A stretch of DNA of 13,830 nt from Oscillospiraceae bacterium (GCA_024690695.1 JAILOS010000060.1:1-13830); one strand, 5' to 3'; shown: positions 1-6,673, counted from the first letter of the stretch. The notes: generated from the letters alone by a model not told the origin. A program made the numbers and translations.

Positions 1-390
1 AACGTGTATGCCGGAAATGCACCGGCGAATCCCTATGAGCAGGCCCTGGTGGACAACTGCATCGGGGAGTACGGCGTCTGCATCGACGATATCGGCGGAG
101 GCAAGTTCCGCTATCTGATCGCGGGAAAGTACACGGGCGGAGCGGTACCGGAGGGAATGGTGGTCTACGAGTTTCCAAGGAATGAATGGGCCATATTCAA
201 TTGCATCGGTCCTAATCCTCAGACACTGCAGAGCGTGAACACCCGAATCTTCTCTGAATGGCTGCCCGGCAATCCGGATTATGAGCTGAGCGGAAATGCA
301 ACGGTTGAGTGGTATGACTGTATAAACGGAGAAATGACGGACCCGGATTATCATAGTGCAATCTGGGTACCGGTGAAGAGAAAAAAGTAA
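1..390 (+). CDS. C-terminal part of a regulator with GyrI-like effector-binding domain (5' truncated by window)
   Basis: The reading frame is open from base 1, so the true start lies outside the window; 129 residues are visible before a TAA. The segment resembles the C-terminal half of AraC/MerR-type regulators that carry a GyrI-like small-molecule-binding domain. Seen features are a 'VDDIGGGKFRYLIAG'-like strand followed by 'GMVVYEFPRNEWAIFNCIG', and near the end 'ELSGNATVEWYD' and a final 'AIWVPVKRK' strand, the usual closing pattern of this fold. In the family the domain binds a ligand and an N-terminal helix-turn-helix binds DNA; that part is not visible here, so a stand-alone GyrI-like protein cannot be excluded. 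A strong hairpin terminator follows about 30 bases after the stop, so this is the last gene of its transcript. Confidence 0.8.
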   Translation, partial: NVYAGNAPANPYEQALVDNCIGEYGVCIDDIGGGKFRYLIAGKYTGGAVPEGMVVYEFPRNEWAIFNCIGPNPQTLQSVNTRIFSEWLPGNPDYELSGNATVEWYDCINGEMTDPDYHSAIWVPVKRKK

Positions 391-421
391 GCAAATTAAC
401 AATTACAGCTCTATACCGTAA

Positions 422-467
422 AAAAGGAAGATGACCTGCACATGAACATGCAGATCATCTTCCTTTT
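422..467 (+). terminator. Intrinsic terminator after the effector-binding-domain gene
   Basis: Inverted repeat with arms at 422-440 and 449-467, paired over 19 positions with a single C/A mismatch, and an 8-base loop (CATGAACA). The plus-strand stem closes with CTTCC followed by TTTTG, so it suits termination of the gene ending at 390. The left arm begins AAAA, so it could also work for minus-strand transcription coming from the transporter gene. Confidence 0.85.
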
Positions 468-605
468 GTTGCCAACCCTGCCAGCCAGATGCCCAAATCG
501 GTTTTTTGATTAAAACTGTCTTATGAACACCCGGCTAAGGGGCGGCGGCTTTTTTCATCTTTGATGGTTTTCCCGCTGCGGAGCAGCTTTCGGCCGGGGC
601 GCGGA

Positions 606-2453
606 TCAGGCCTGCGTCGGCTTCGGCGCGGACTGCTGCGCCTGTTCCGCGTGCTCCAGATCCTCCAGACGCCGGAAGTACCGGGCATGAGCGGCCTCGC
701 AGGCCTCGTTGAATTCAACGTCGTCGCCCCTGTGCAGGCTCTCAAAATACAGATGCTCGTGATCGGCCAGCTCCGGGTGGATCCTCACCACCGTAGCCAC
801 GCCCACGTTGGAGCAGACGGCGGCGATCCGGCGAAACTCGACGCCGAGATTGGAAAAGCTGCTGTCGGCGTACATGTTGCACTGGCCGAGACTCAGACGG
901 CGCAGATGGTTGCGCCGGAGGACGGTGCTCAGCTCGTTGACAGTCTGCACCAGCGGCTCGATCTTGCGCGCGGATTTCTCGCTGCGGCTGTGGAAGGTGT
1001 GCTCGGTAAGCTCCAGGATCTCCCGAAGCGCGTCCTCGACCACGTGGAGCTCCCTCATGGCCGCGCGTGAAAAGCTCGTTCCGCTCTGCACCATCCCGGC
1101 GGCGACGTCCGCGATCCCGACGGCGTGGTCGCCCAGACGCTCGAACTCCGCGGTGACCTTATAGTACTGATTGAGGATCTGAACGTGGTTGTCGAGCTGC
1201 AGGTGCGGCAGGACCTCGACCAGATAGCGGCTGCAGCAGTCGGTGAGATGGTCGATGTTTTCCTCCTCGGCGAGGATCTCCCGATAGGCGCCCTCGTCAA
1301 ACTGTTCAAGCAGCCCGAAGGCCTTCTCAATGTTCTCGCGGGCGGCCCCGAACAGCGTCAGCAGCAGATGATAGCAGCTCTGCAGCGCCAGCGCCGGCGT
1401 ATTGACGAAGCTGGGGTTCAGCGCCTCCAGCTCGTCGCGGTACTTTTCCTCCCTCTCGGGCCCGGGCTCGTCTTTGACGATGCGGCGGCTCAGCTTTTCG
1501 TAGGTCGTCAGCATCGGAAACAGGCAGATGGAGCAGCCGAGGTTGAAGATCGTATTGGTGTTGGCGATCATGCCGGAATTGACCGTGCGCTCCCACAGCC
1601 CGTCCAGCAGGCCGAGGCGGTGCACGACGGTGACGACGACCAGCACGAGCACCGTTTCGCTGAGGTTGAACAGGATATTGACGATGCCCACGCGCCGGGA
1701 TTCGGCGTTCGCGCCGATCGAGCAGACGATGGCGGTCGTAACGCAGTCGCCGAGGTAGATGCCGACGATCACGGCGTAAATGCCCTTGAAGGCCAGCAGC
1801 CCGGAGGCGGAAAAGGCCTGCAGGATGCCCACCGTGGCCGACGAGCTCTGCAGCACGAAGGCGACGCCTGCGCCCGTCAGATAGCCGAGGAAGGGGTTCT
1901 CCCCGAGCCCGGCGAAAAGCTGCTCGATCGCGCCGGACTGCGTCAGCTTGGCCACCGAGCCGGTCATGTTCAGCAGGCCGGAGAACAGGATGCCGAAGCC
2001 GATGGCGATGTTGCCGATCGACTTGGAGTTCTTGACGAAGTGCCCCATGATCAGCACGATGCCGATGATCAGCGCGATCGGCGCCAGGGTGGAGGGCTGG
2101 AAGAACCGAAGCCAGGCGGCCCCGGAGGCGTCGACGTCCAGCAGACGGATGATCTGTCCCGTGACCGTCGTGCCGACGTTCGCGCCGATGATAATGCCCA
2201 ACGACTGGCGCAGCGTGAGGATCCCGGCGCCGACGAGGCCGGCGGTGATGACGATGGTGGCCGTGGAGGACTGGATCAGCGCGGTGATGAAAATGCCCAG
2301 GAGAAACGCCTTGAACGGATTGTTGGTCACCTTCTCCATCGCGCGCTTGAGCGCGCCGGAGGAGTTTTCCTTCAGGGAATCCCCCATCAGCCGCATGCCG
2401 TACAGGAACATGGCAAGCCCGCCGAGCAGGGAGATCACGTCAAATATATCCAT
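606..2453 (-). CDS. Na/Pi cotransporter family protein with C-terminal PhoU-like region
   Basis: This 615-residue protein is a sodium-dependent phosphate importer of the Na/Pi-cotransporter II-related family, acting in the cytoplasmic membrane. The N-terminal ~310 residues are hydrophobic and hold the family's two inverted repeat motifs: QSSTAT near residues 61-66, followed by GANVGTT, and QSSSAT near 202-207, followed by GDCVTT. From about residue 350 the protein is soluble and helical with PhoU-like features, including 'ERLGDHAVGIADVA' near residues 465-478. The length fits the bacterial fusion form. The ATG at 2453 has AGAGG upstream, and an excellent promoter lies a further ~45 bases out. 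It is divergent from the polyphosphate polymerase operon, which fits a shared role in phosphate handling. The last residues are a Gln/Pro-rich tail. The family assignment is firm; the direction and ion coupling are inferred from the family. Confidence 0.95.
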   Translation of the reverse strand: MDIFDVISLLGGLAMFLYGMRLMGDSLKENSSGALKRAMEKVTNNPFKAFLLGIFITALIQSSTATIVITAGLVGAGILTLRQSLGIIIGANVGTTVTGQIIRLLDVDASGAAWLRFFQPSTLAPIALIIGIVLIMGHFVKNSKSIGNIAIGFGILFSGLLNMTGSVAKLTQSGAIEQLFAGLGENPFLGYLTGAGVAFVLQSSSATVGILQAFSASGLLAFKGIYAVIVGIYLGDCVTTAIVCSIGANAESRRVGIVNILFNLSETVLVLVVVTVVHRLGLLDGLWERTVNSGMIANTNTIFNLGCSICLFPMLTTYEKLSRRIVKDEPGPEREEKYRDELEALNPSFVNTPALALQSCYHLLLTLFGAARENIEKAFGLLEQFDEGAYREILAEEENIDHLTDCCSRYLVEVLPHLQLDNHVQILNQYYKVTAEFERLGDHAVGIADVAAGMVQSGTSFSRAAMRELHVVEDALREILELTEHTFHSRSEKSARKIEPLVQTVNELSTVLRRNHLRRLSLGQCNMYADSSFSNLGVEFRRIAAVCSNVGVATVVRIHPELADHEHLYFESLHRGDDVEFNEACEAAHARYFRRLEDLEHAEQAQQSAPKPTQA

Positions 2454-2498
2454 AAAAAAGCCTCTGCTTCTCAGAATGGTCCCAATTGGTCAATTCTA

Positions 2499-2527
2499 AG
2501 TATATGGGCTCGGCGGATTTCCGTCAA
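2499..2527 (-). promoter_or_regulatory. Sigma-A-type promoter for the Na/Pi cotransporter gene
   Basis: On the minus strand TTGACG (2522-2527) is followed after exactly 17 bases by TATACT (2499-2504), close to the vegetative consensus. The predicted start near 2492 gives a leader of about 40 bases. The leader contains an 8-bp palindrome CCAATTGG (2482-2489) inside an imperfect symmetric stretch bounded by AGAAT/ATTCT, which could be an operator; that part is weak. Confidence 0.75.
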
Positions 2528-2757
2528 GCCCTCCGAATAGACGAAATCCGCCCCTTCTCCGCCTCGTTTTTTGTCGCTTTTTCGCCGGGAGCCGCCGGCT
2601 TGCCGCGCCGCTCGCAAACCGGGCCGGAAAAGCAGCGCCTTTTTGACGCTCTTCTTCCCGGAGCTTCCGTCGCCCCGCCGGCTCCGCTCGCTGAGCGCGC
2701 AGCGGCGGCGTCCCCGATTTCTCCGCGTCTGATCGCCCGGAAGAATTTCTTTTTTCT

Positions 2758-2789
2758 TTAAAGTTGGGTTAAGCTTGCGCGCGTATGAT
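2758..2789 (+). promoter_or_regulatory. 11-bp direct repeat plus -10 box upstream of the polyphosphate polymerase operon
   Basis: The motif TTAA-N2-TTG occurs at 2758-2766 and again at 2769-2777, a period of exactly 11 bases, on the same face of the helix. A TATGAT -10 box follows at 2784-2789, with no good -35 box at the normal distance. Tandem 11-bp half-sites next to a promoter lacking a -35 are the usual layout for activators of the OmpR/PhoB family (Pho boxes, VanR-like sites). The arrangement is seen directly; the identity of the regulator is inference. Confidence 0.55.
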
Positions 2790-2821
2790 GGCCTCAGAAA
2801 CGAGGAAGGAGGTCATAAACA

Positions 2822-3565
2822 ATGGACGCGACCTGTATTTTCAAGCGGATCGAGAAGAAGTATCTGCTCACCGAGGCGCAGCTTGACGCGCTGCTTCAAA
2901 GGATCGGCGCGCAGCTGAAGCCGGACGAGTTCGGCCGCAGCACGGTGCTGAGCCTCTATCTGGACACCCCCGATCACCGCATCATCCGCAATTCCATCGA
3001 GGCGGCGGATTACAAGGAAAAGCTCCGCCTGCGCAGCTACGGCACGGCGAGGGCGGATTCCACCGTGTTTCTCGAGCTCAAAAAGAAATACGGCGGCGTG
3101 GTGTACAAGCGCCGCGCGGCCATGACCCTCAGCCAGGCGGAACGCTATCTGCGGGCGGGGATCAAGCCCTTTGAAAGCCAGATCATGGCCGAGCTCGACT
3201 GGGCCATGCGCTTTTACGGGAGGCCGGACGCCGCGATGCTGATCGCCTGCGAGCGCGAGGCCTGGTTCGGCGAGGCGCATCCGGACCTCCGCCTGACCTT
3301 CGACCGGAACGTCCGCAGCCGCGAAAACGAGCTGCGTCTCGACCGGGGCTCCGCGGGGATCCGCCTGCTGCCGAAGGACACGGTGCTGCTCGAGATCAAA
3401 ACGGCGGGCGCCATGCCCCTGTGGCTGGCGGACGCGCTGGACGCGGAGGGGATCCTGCCGGGCAGCTTCTCCAAATACGGAGCCGCCTATCTGCGCTCGC
3501 TGAAAGAAAAAAAGAACTCCGTTTCCATCATGGAAGGAGGAGAAAAACATGTCGTCAATCTTTAA
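2822..3565 (+). CDS. VTC-domain polyphosphate polymerase
   Basis: This 247-residue protein consists almost entirely of a VTC (vacuolar transporter chaperone catalytic) tunnel domain, which in yeast Vtc4 makes polyphosphate from ATP. Expected active-site elements are visible: the N-terminal basic strand KRIEKKY (residues 8-14), KLRLR (67-71), which matches the R-x-R phosphate-binding strand, LELK (84-87), LEIK (190-193), and the final SFSKYG (215-220) with its conserved lysine. There is no signal peptide or membrane segment, so the enzyme should be cytosolic and probably held at the membrane by the DUF4956 partner. ATG at 2822 has AGGAGG 9 bases upstream. Its last 17 bases overlap the next gene, suggesting translational coupling. 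Some bacterial VTC homologues are not proven polymerases, so activity is inferred from the retained residues. Confidence 0.92.
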   Translation: MDATCIFKRIEKKYLLTEAQLDALLQRIGAQLKPDEFGRSTVLSLYLDTPDHRIIRNSIEAADYKEKLRLRSYGTARADSTVFLELKKKYGGVVYKRRAAMTLSQAERYLRAGIKPFESQIMAELDWAMRFYGRPDAAMLIACEREAWFGEAHPDLRLTFDRNVRSRENELRLDRGSAGIRLLPKDTVLLEIKTAGAMPLWLADALDAEGILPGSFSKYGAAYLRSLKEKKNSVSIMEGGEKHVVNL

Positions 3566-4217
3566 CTCGATCCTGACCGGGAGCTTCTCGGTCGGCCAAG
3601 TTCTGCTCTGCCTGCTCTTCGCGGGGCTGTGCGGCGGCGTCGCGGCGCTGGCGCTGCGGCGCGAGAGCAACGCCACCCGGAGCTTTCTGATCTCCCTGGC
3701 CGTGCTGCCGATCATCGTCGCCACGGTGATCCTGATGGTCAACGGCAGCGTCGGCACCGGCATCGCCGTCGCGGGCGCTTTCTCGCTGGTGCGCTTCCGC
3801 AGCGCGGCGGGCAGGGCGCGGGACATCACCGCGATCTTCCTGGTCATGGCCGCGGGCCTCGCCTGCGCGGCGGGCTACGTTGCGTTTGCCCTGCTCTTTA
3901 CGCTGATCGTATCCGGTCTGATCCGGCTGCTCTCCCGCATCCCGATGAGCTGCGAGCGCTTTGCGCAGCTGCACATCGCCGTCCCCGAGTCGCTGCACTT
4001 CGCAGACGCCTTCGACGACCTCTTCGAGCAGTACACGAAGAGCCGGAAGCTCGTGAAGGCCAAGACCTCCAACATGGGGAGTCTGTATAAGCTGGATTAC
4101 AAAATCGAAATGAAGGACCCCGACAAGCTGCAGGAATTTCTCGACGCCCTGCGCTGCCGGAACGGAAATCTGGAAATCGCCGTTCTGAACGAACCCGAAG
4201 GAGGAGAAGAATTATGA
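3549..4217 (+). CDS. DUF4956 membrane protein, partner of the VTC polymerase
   Basis: This is a 222-residue integral membrane protein of the DUF4956 family. About four hydrophobic segments lie between residues 15 and 128, with the conserved family block 'GAFSLVRFRSAAGRARDI' between the second and third. A soluble alpha/beta C-terminal region (about residues 135-222) follows. DUF4956 genes are typically adjacent to VTC-domain genes, and the usual suggestion is a channel or anchor for the polymer, as the membrane domain is for yeast VTC; this is not established. ATG at 3549 follows AAGGAGGA. The start lies inside the end of the polymerase gene, and the stop overlaps the next start as ATGA, so the three proteins are probably made in fixed proportion. 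Confidence 0.9.
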   Translation: MSSIFNSILTGSFSVGQVLLCLLFAGLCGGVAALALRRESNATRSFLISLAVLPIIVATVILMVNGSVGTGIAVAGAFSLVRFRSAAGRARDITAIFLVMAAGLACAAGYVAFALLFTLIVSGLIRLLSRIPMSCERFAQLHIAVPESLHFADAFDDLFEQYTKSRKLVKAKTSNMGSLYKLDYKIEMKDPDKLQEFLDALRCRNGNLEIAVLNEPEGGEEL

Positions 4218-5719
4218 AAAAGACTTTGAAAATCACAGTGGCCGGCGCGCTTGCGCTTCTTTTGCTGACCGGCTGCGCCCTCGCCCCCGCGACCTCGGCG
4301 GAAACGCTCTCGCAGAGCTCGTCTTCCGGCGAAACCGTCCTGCTCTCCGGCGCTACGTCGTCTTCGAAAACGACGACGGCCACGGCCGGCTCGACCGAAA
4401 TTGACACCACCGTCTCCGAGCGCGACGCCTCGGGCGAGTACGACGCCGCCGAAGCCCTTGCGCTCTCTCCGGACGGCGACCTGACGATCACGGAGGCCGG
4501 GACCTATATCCTCTCCGGCGATTATGAGGGCATGATCGTCATCGAGGCCGGCGAGGAGGACAAGGTCCAGCTTGTGCTGGACAACGCCGCGATCACCAAC
4601 GAAAACGGCCCCGCGATCTACGTCCGCAGCGCGGACAAGGTCTTCATCACCGCGGCGGAGGGCACCGTCAACACGATCTCCGACGGCTCGGATTATGCGC
4701 TCACCGACGACGATACCACGCTGGACGCGGCGGTGTTCAGCCGGGACGATCTCACGATCAACGGCTCCGGCAAGCTGACGATCAACGGCAACTATAAGCA
4801 CGCGGTCGTCTCCAAGGACGATCTCGTGATCACGGCGAAGGATCTGACCGTAAACGCCGAAAACGTCGGCCTGAACGGCAAGGACTCCGTCAAATTCTCC
4901 GGGGCGGCGGTCAGCATCACCGCCGGCAGCGACGGCGTCCGCTCGGACAACGGCACGGACGCGGACAAGGGGTACGTCTCCGTTGTGGATTCCACCGTTA
5001 CCATCGTGTCCGGCAAGGACGGCATCCAGGCCGAGACGGTGTTCACGGCTGAAAACGCCGCGCTCAGCATCACTTCCGGCGGCGGCAGCGGCGCGCGCAG
5101 CGGCGACGCCTCGGAATCCTATAAGGGCATCAAGGCGGGCGTCTCGATCACGATCAACGGCGGCGTCTATACGATCGACTCCCTGGACGACGCGATCCAC
5201 ACCAACGGCTCGATCCTGATCAGCAACGGCACGTTCACGCTCCGGAGCCGGGACGACGGCGTCCACGCGGACGAGACGGCGGAGATCGCCGGCGGCACGC
5301 TGAACATCACGGCCGGCGAGGGGATCGAGGCCACCTACGTTCTCATCAGCGGCGGAGATATCACGATCGCGGCCTCGGACGACGGCATCAACGCGGCGCG
5401 CAAATCCTCCGCGTACACGCCGACCGTGGAGATCACCGGCGGCACGGTCACGATCACGATGGGCGCGGGCGATACCGACGGCGTCGACTCCAACGGCAAT
5501 ATCATCATCACCGGCGGCACGCTCTCCGTCAGCGGTCAATCCTCGTTTGACTACGACGGGACCGCGACCTTCACCGGCGGCACCGTGTACGTGAACGGTC
5601 AGCAGGTCACTACGCTCCCCAACCAGTTCATGGGCGGCGGCATGGGCGGCATGGGCGGCGGTCCCGGCGGGCAGGGCGGCTTCGGCGGCGGCCGCGGCGG
5701 CATGGGCGGACGGCGCTGA
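4214..5719 (+). CDS. Secreted repeat-rich lipoprotein, DUF4353-like (carbohydrate-binding domain-containing protein)
   Basis: This 501-residue protein is predicted to be exported and lipid-anchored: a Lys-rich N-terminus and hydrophobic core end in the lipobox LTGC with Cys21. A Ser/Thr-rich stretch (about 25-70) could span the wall. From about residue 85 to 465 the chain is built of repeating short strands, such as 'ITGGTVTI', 'ISGGDITI' and 'DDAIHTNGSILIS', as expected for a right-handed beta-helix or stacked-strand fold. It ends in a Gly/Met-rich tail (about 473-501, GGMGG-type repeats). I recognise the pattern as the DUF4353 family, annotated as carbohydrate-binding domain proteins, which often follow VTC and DUF4956 genes. 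The start is fixed by the 4-base ATGA overlap with the previous gene and by GGAGGAG upstream. No catalytic motif is visible; ligand and role are unknown. Confidence 0.88.
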   Translation: MKKTLKITVAGALALLLLTGCALAPATSAETLSQSSSSGETVLLSGATSSSKTTTATAGSTEIDTTVSERDASGEYDAAEALALSPDGDLTITEAGTYILSGDYEGMIVIEAGEEDKVQLVLDNAAITNENGPAIYVRSADKVFITAAEGTVNTISDGSDYALTDDDTTLDAAVFSRDDLTINGSGKLTINGNYKHAVVSKDDLVITAKDLTVNAENVGLNGKDSVKFSGAAVSITAGSDGVRSDNGTDADKGYVSVVDSTVTIVSGKDGIQAETVFTAENAALSITSGGGSGARSGDASESYKGIKAGVSITINGGVYTIDSLDDAIHTNGSILISNGTFTLRSRDDGVHADETAEIAGGTLNITAGEGIEATYVLISGGDITIAASDDGINAARKSSAYTPTVEITGGTVTITMGAGDTDGVDSNGNIIITGGTLSVSGQSSFDYDGTATFTGGTVYVNGQQVTTLPNQFMGGGMGGMGGGPGGQGGFGGGRGGMGGRR

Positions 5720-5791
5720 CAAATCTCCCGCTCCCCCGCAGGAGCCGGCGTGCTCGACGGGGCGCGCAGGGAAACGGAGCATCGGCATAAA

Positions 5792-5832
5792 TTTCGGGCG
5801 AATCCGCGATACGATCGCGGATTCGCCCGAAA
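5792..5832. terminator. Perfect 19-bp inverted repeat downstream of the polyphosphate operon
   Basis: TTTCGGGCGAATCCGCGAT (5792-5810) is followed by a 3-base loop ACG and its exact reverse complement (5814-5832). It lies 72 bases after the operon's last stop. Neither side has a proper run of T, although the minus-strand side has some (AAATTTATG). It probably stabilises or ends the operon mRNA, but it is not a classic intrinsic terminator. Confidence 0.55.
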
Positions 5833-6016
5833 CTGTAAAAGGGCCTCGCCGGAAGCCTACGAAGCGGAGCCGGGGCAAGCGATTCCAAAGGGGGTACAGG
5901 CTGCCGATCGCGCAGCGCAAAGCGTTCGTCAATCGAGGAGCGCTCGAGGCGGTATAACTCTCAGCGTTTGTCTGCTGTCCGCATCGACCGGTCTGTTTCC
6001 CGTCAGTCTTTCCCGA

Positions 6017-6118
6017 TCACGCCGCTCTTGACAGCGCGATCGGCAGGGACACTCCCTCGACGATCATCGAAACGCCGACGGCCTGCACCATCACGCTTAG
6101 TCTTTTCCTCCATATCAT
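6017..6118 (-). CDS. Possible 33-residue hydrophobic small protein
   Basis: A minus-strand frame starts with ATG at 6118 (MIWRKRLSVMV...) and ends with TGA. It has a basic N-terminus and a hydrophobic stretch from residue 7 to 31, compatible with a single membrane helix. The upstream sequence is purine-rich (GAAAGAAGAAAT) but not a strong ribosome binding site, and no clear promoter was found between it and the hairpin at 6204-6254. I do not recognise a family. It could equally be the leftover start of a lost gene or chance. Confidence 0.2.
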   Translation of the reverse strand: MIWRKRLSVMVQAVGVSMIVEGVSLPIALSRAA

Positions 6119-6203
6119 TTTGATTTCTTCTTTCTCGGTCCTCTCGGCTTTTATTCTGGACGGCGCTGTACACCATTGGAGAAATACTGATTCCTGTAGA
6201 AAA

Positions 6204-6254
6204 CACAAAATCCGAACCCGTCTCCCACAGGGAAGAACCGGTTCGGATTTTGTG
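6204..6254 (-). terminator. Hairpin terminator, strongest for minus-strand transcription
   Basis: Arms CACAAAATCCGAACC (6204-6218) and its exact complement (6240-6254) surround a 21-base loop that contains a short extra pairing TCCC/GGGA. On the minus strand the stem runs into TTTTGTGTTTTC, a good T-rich end. On the plus strand only TTTTGTG follows. Confidence 0.65.
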
Positions 6255-6298
6255 CGTTTGGTCCGAGTGTTCATAACGGACTCAAGCCCCCGTTTAAA

Positions 6299-6334
6299 CC
6301 AAACCGGAGGATCCTCGTGAATCCTCCGGTTTGG
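6299..6334 (-). terminator. Intrinsic terminator, minus strand, probably of the original tRNA gene
   Basis: CCAAACCGGAGGAT (6299-6312) pairs perfectly with 6321-6334 around an 8-base loop. On the minus strand the stem ends GGTTTGG followed by TTTAAAC, giving a T-run; on the plus strand it is followed by AAAGG. It lies 85 bases beyond the 3' end of the tRNA-Arg fragment on the same strand, so it is plausibly the native terminator of that tRNA transcript. Today it would also stop read-through from the sensor kinase gene. Confidence 0.65.
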
Positions 6335-6419
6335 AAAGGAAGAAGGAACTTACGGATATGGAGCTTTTCTGGCTCTTACGGAAACCAGGGAAGCGGAATG
6401 GAGTAAGTTTCTTCTGACG

Positions 6420-6464
6420 TGGTACGGCTGACGGGATTCGAACCCACGACCTCCAGAGTCGGAG
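6420..6464 (-). pseudogene. Displaced 3' half of tRNA-Arg(CCG), probable att core
   Basis: Read on the minus strand, this 45-base stretch matches a tRNA from the anticodon loop to the CCA end: loop CTCCGAC (anticodon CCG), 3' anticodon-stem strand TCTGG, variable loop AGGTC, T-arm GTGGG-TTCGAAT-CCCGT, acceptor strand CAGCCGT, discriminator A and encoded CCA. Upstream of the loop, where CCAGA would be needed to pair, the sequence is GATAA, and no D-arm or 5' acceptor strand follows, so no working tRNA can form. A fragment that begins in the anticodon loop and runs to the 3' end is the typical identity segment duplicated by tyrosine integrases that use tRNA genes. The displaced fragment marks the far end of an integrated element lying on its 5' side, here to the right. 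Confidence 0.7.
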
Positions 6465-6526
6465 TTATCAGACGGGTATTGAAAAAAGCCTGTAACGGCG
6501 CGGGTTTCCGGGGTTTCGGAGGTTTT

Positions 6527-6620
6527 TGACCACTATTCTGGCAATTCCCGGAAAACCTTGATGCGACTGACTTTTCCGTAAATCGAGGGTTTGAAAAGAA
6601 TAGTAGTCAAATAGTGGTCA
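6527..6620. other. Integrase arm-type repeats next to the tRNA fragment (putative att site)
   Basis: TGACCACTATT occurs at 6527-6537. Its reverse complement AATAGTGGTCA occurs at 6610-6620, immediately preceded by a copy with one mismatch (AATAGTAGTCA, 6599-6609). There are thus three 11-bp sites, one inverted against a tandem pair, starting 63 bases from the tRNA core. Arm-binding sites of lambda-type integrases have this size and spacing. No integrase or excisionase gene is in the window. The repeats are observed; their role as arm sites is inference. Confidence 0.55.
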
Positions 6621-6673
6621 GCATATTTTCTATGAGAGTTTTAAGAAGCGTACGCTTTTCCGTCTGTCCGCGC

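Larger units (their letters stand above)
2454..2821. other. Divergent intergenic region between transporter and polyphosphate operon
   Basis: This 368-base gap holds the transporter promoter at its left end and the operon control region at its right end (about 2758-2812). The middle, about 2530-2750, is GC-rich. An open frame on the plus strand from 2486 has low-complexity composition and no ribosome binding site, so I see no gene there. Confidence 0.7.
5720..6673. other. Gene-poor junction region
   Basis: This ~950-base stretch has no convincing protein gene. From left to right it holds the 19-bp stem (5792-5832), an unremarkable part (about 5840-6010), a doubtful 33-codon minus-strand frame (6017-6118), two hairpins (6204-6254, 6299-6334), an imperfect inverted repeat (6342-6353 with 6403-6414), a tRNA fragment (6420-6464), three integrase-arm-like repeats (6527-6620), and a 12-bp palindrome AAGCGTACGCTT (6646-6657) just after the sensor kinase stop. 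Confidence 0.7.

Noticed and set aside
1125..2540. 471-codon plus-strand open frame opposite the Na/Pi cotransporter
   Set aside because: Low-complexity Asp/Gln/Gly/Ala-rich translation typical of the antisense of a GC-rich gene; the minus-strand frame is a clear transporter with its own promoter and ribosome binding site.
2486..2761. 91-codon plus-strand frame in the divergent intergenic region
   Set aside because: Starts inside the transporter promoter, has no ribosome binding site and a low-complexity Pro/Ala/Arg-rich product.
4097..5932. 611-codon minus-strand open frame opposite the lipoprotein gene
   Set aside because: Arg/Asp/Val/Ala-rich shadow without a binding site; the plus strand carries the lipobox protein in a coupled operon.
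6017..6274. 85-codon minus-strand frame that extends the small hydrophobic ORF upstream
   Set aside because: The extension runs through the hairpin terminator at 6204-6254 and has no binding site; only the 33-codon part is kept, with low confidence.
6420..6500. A complete functional tRNA gene
   Set aside because: Beyond the anticodon loop the paired strand, D-arm and 5' acceptor strand are missing, so only a 3' fragment is present.
6503..6525. G-rich stretch that might form a quadruplex
   Set aside because: G-runs are uneven and mostly two to four bases with no conserved pattern; it may simply be part of the att arm region.
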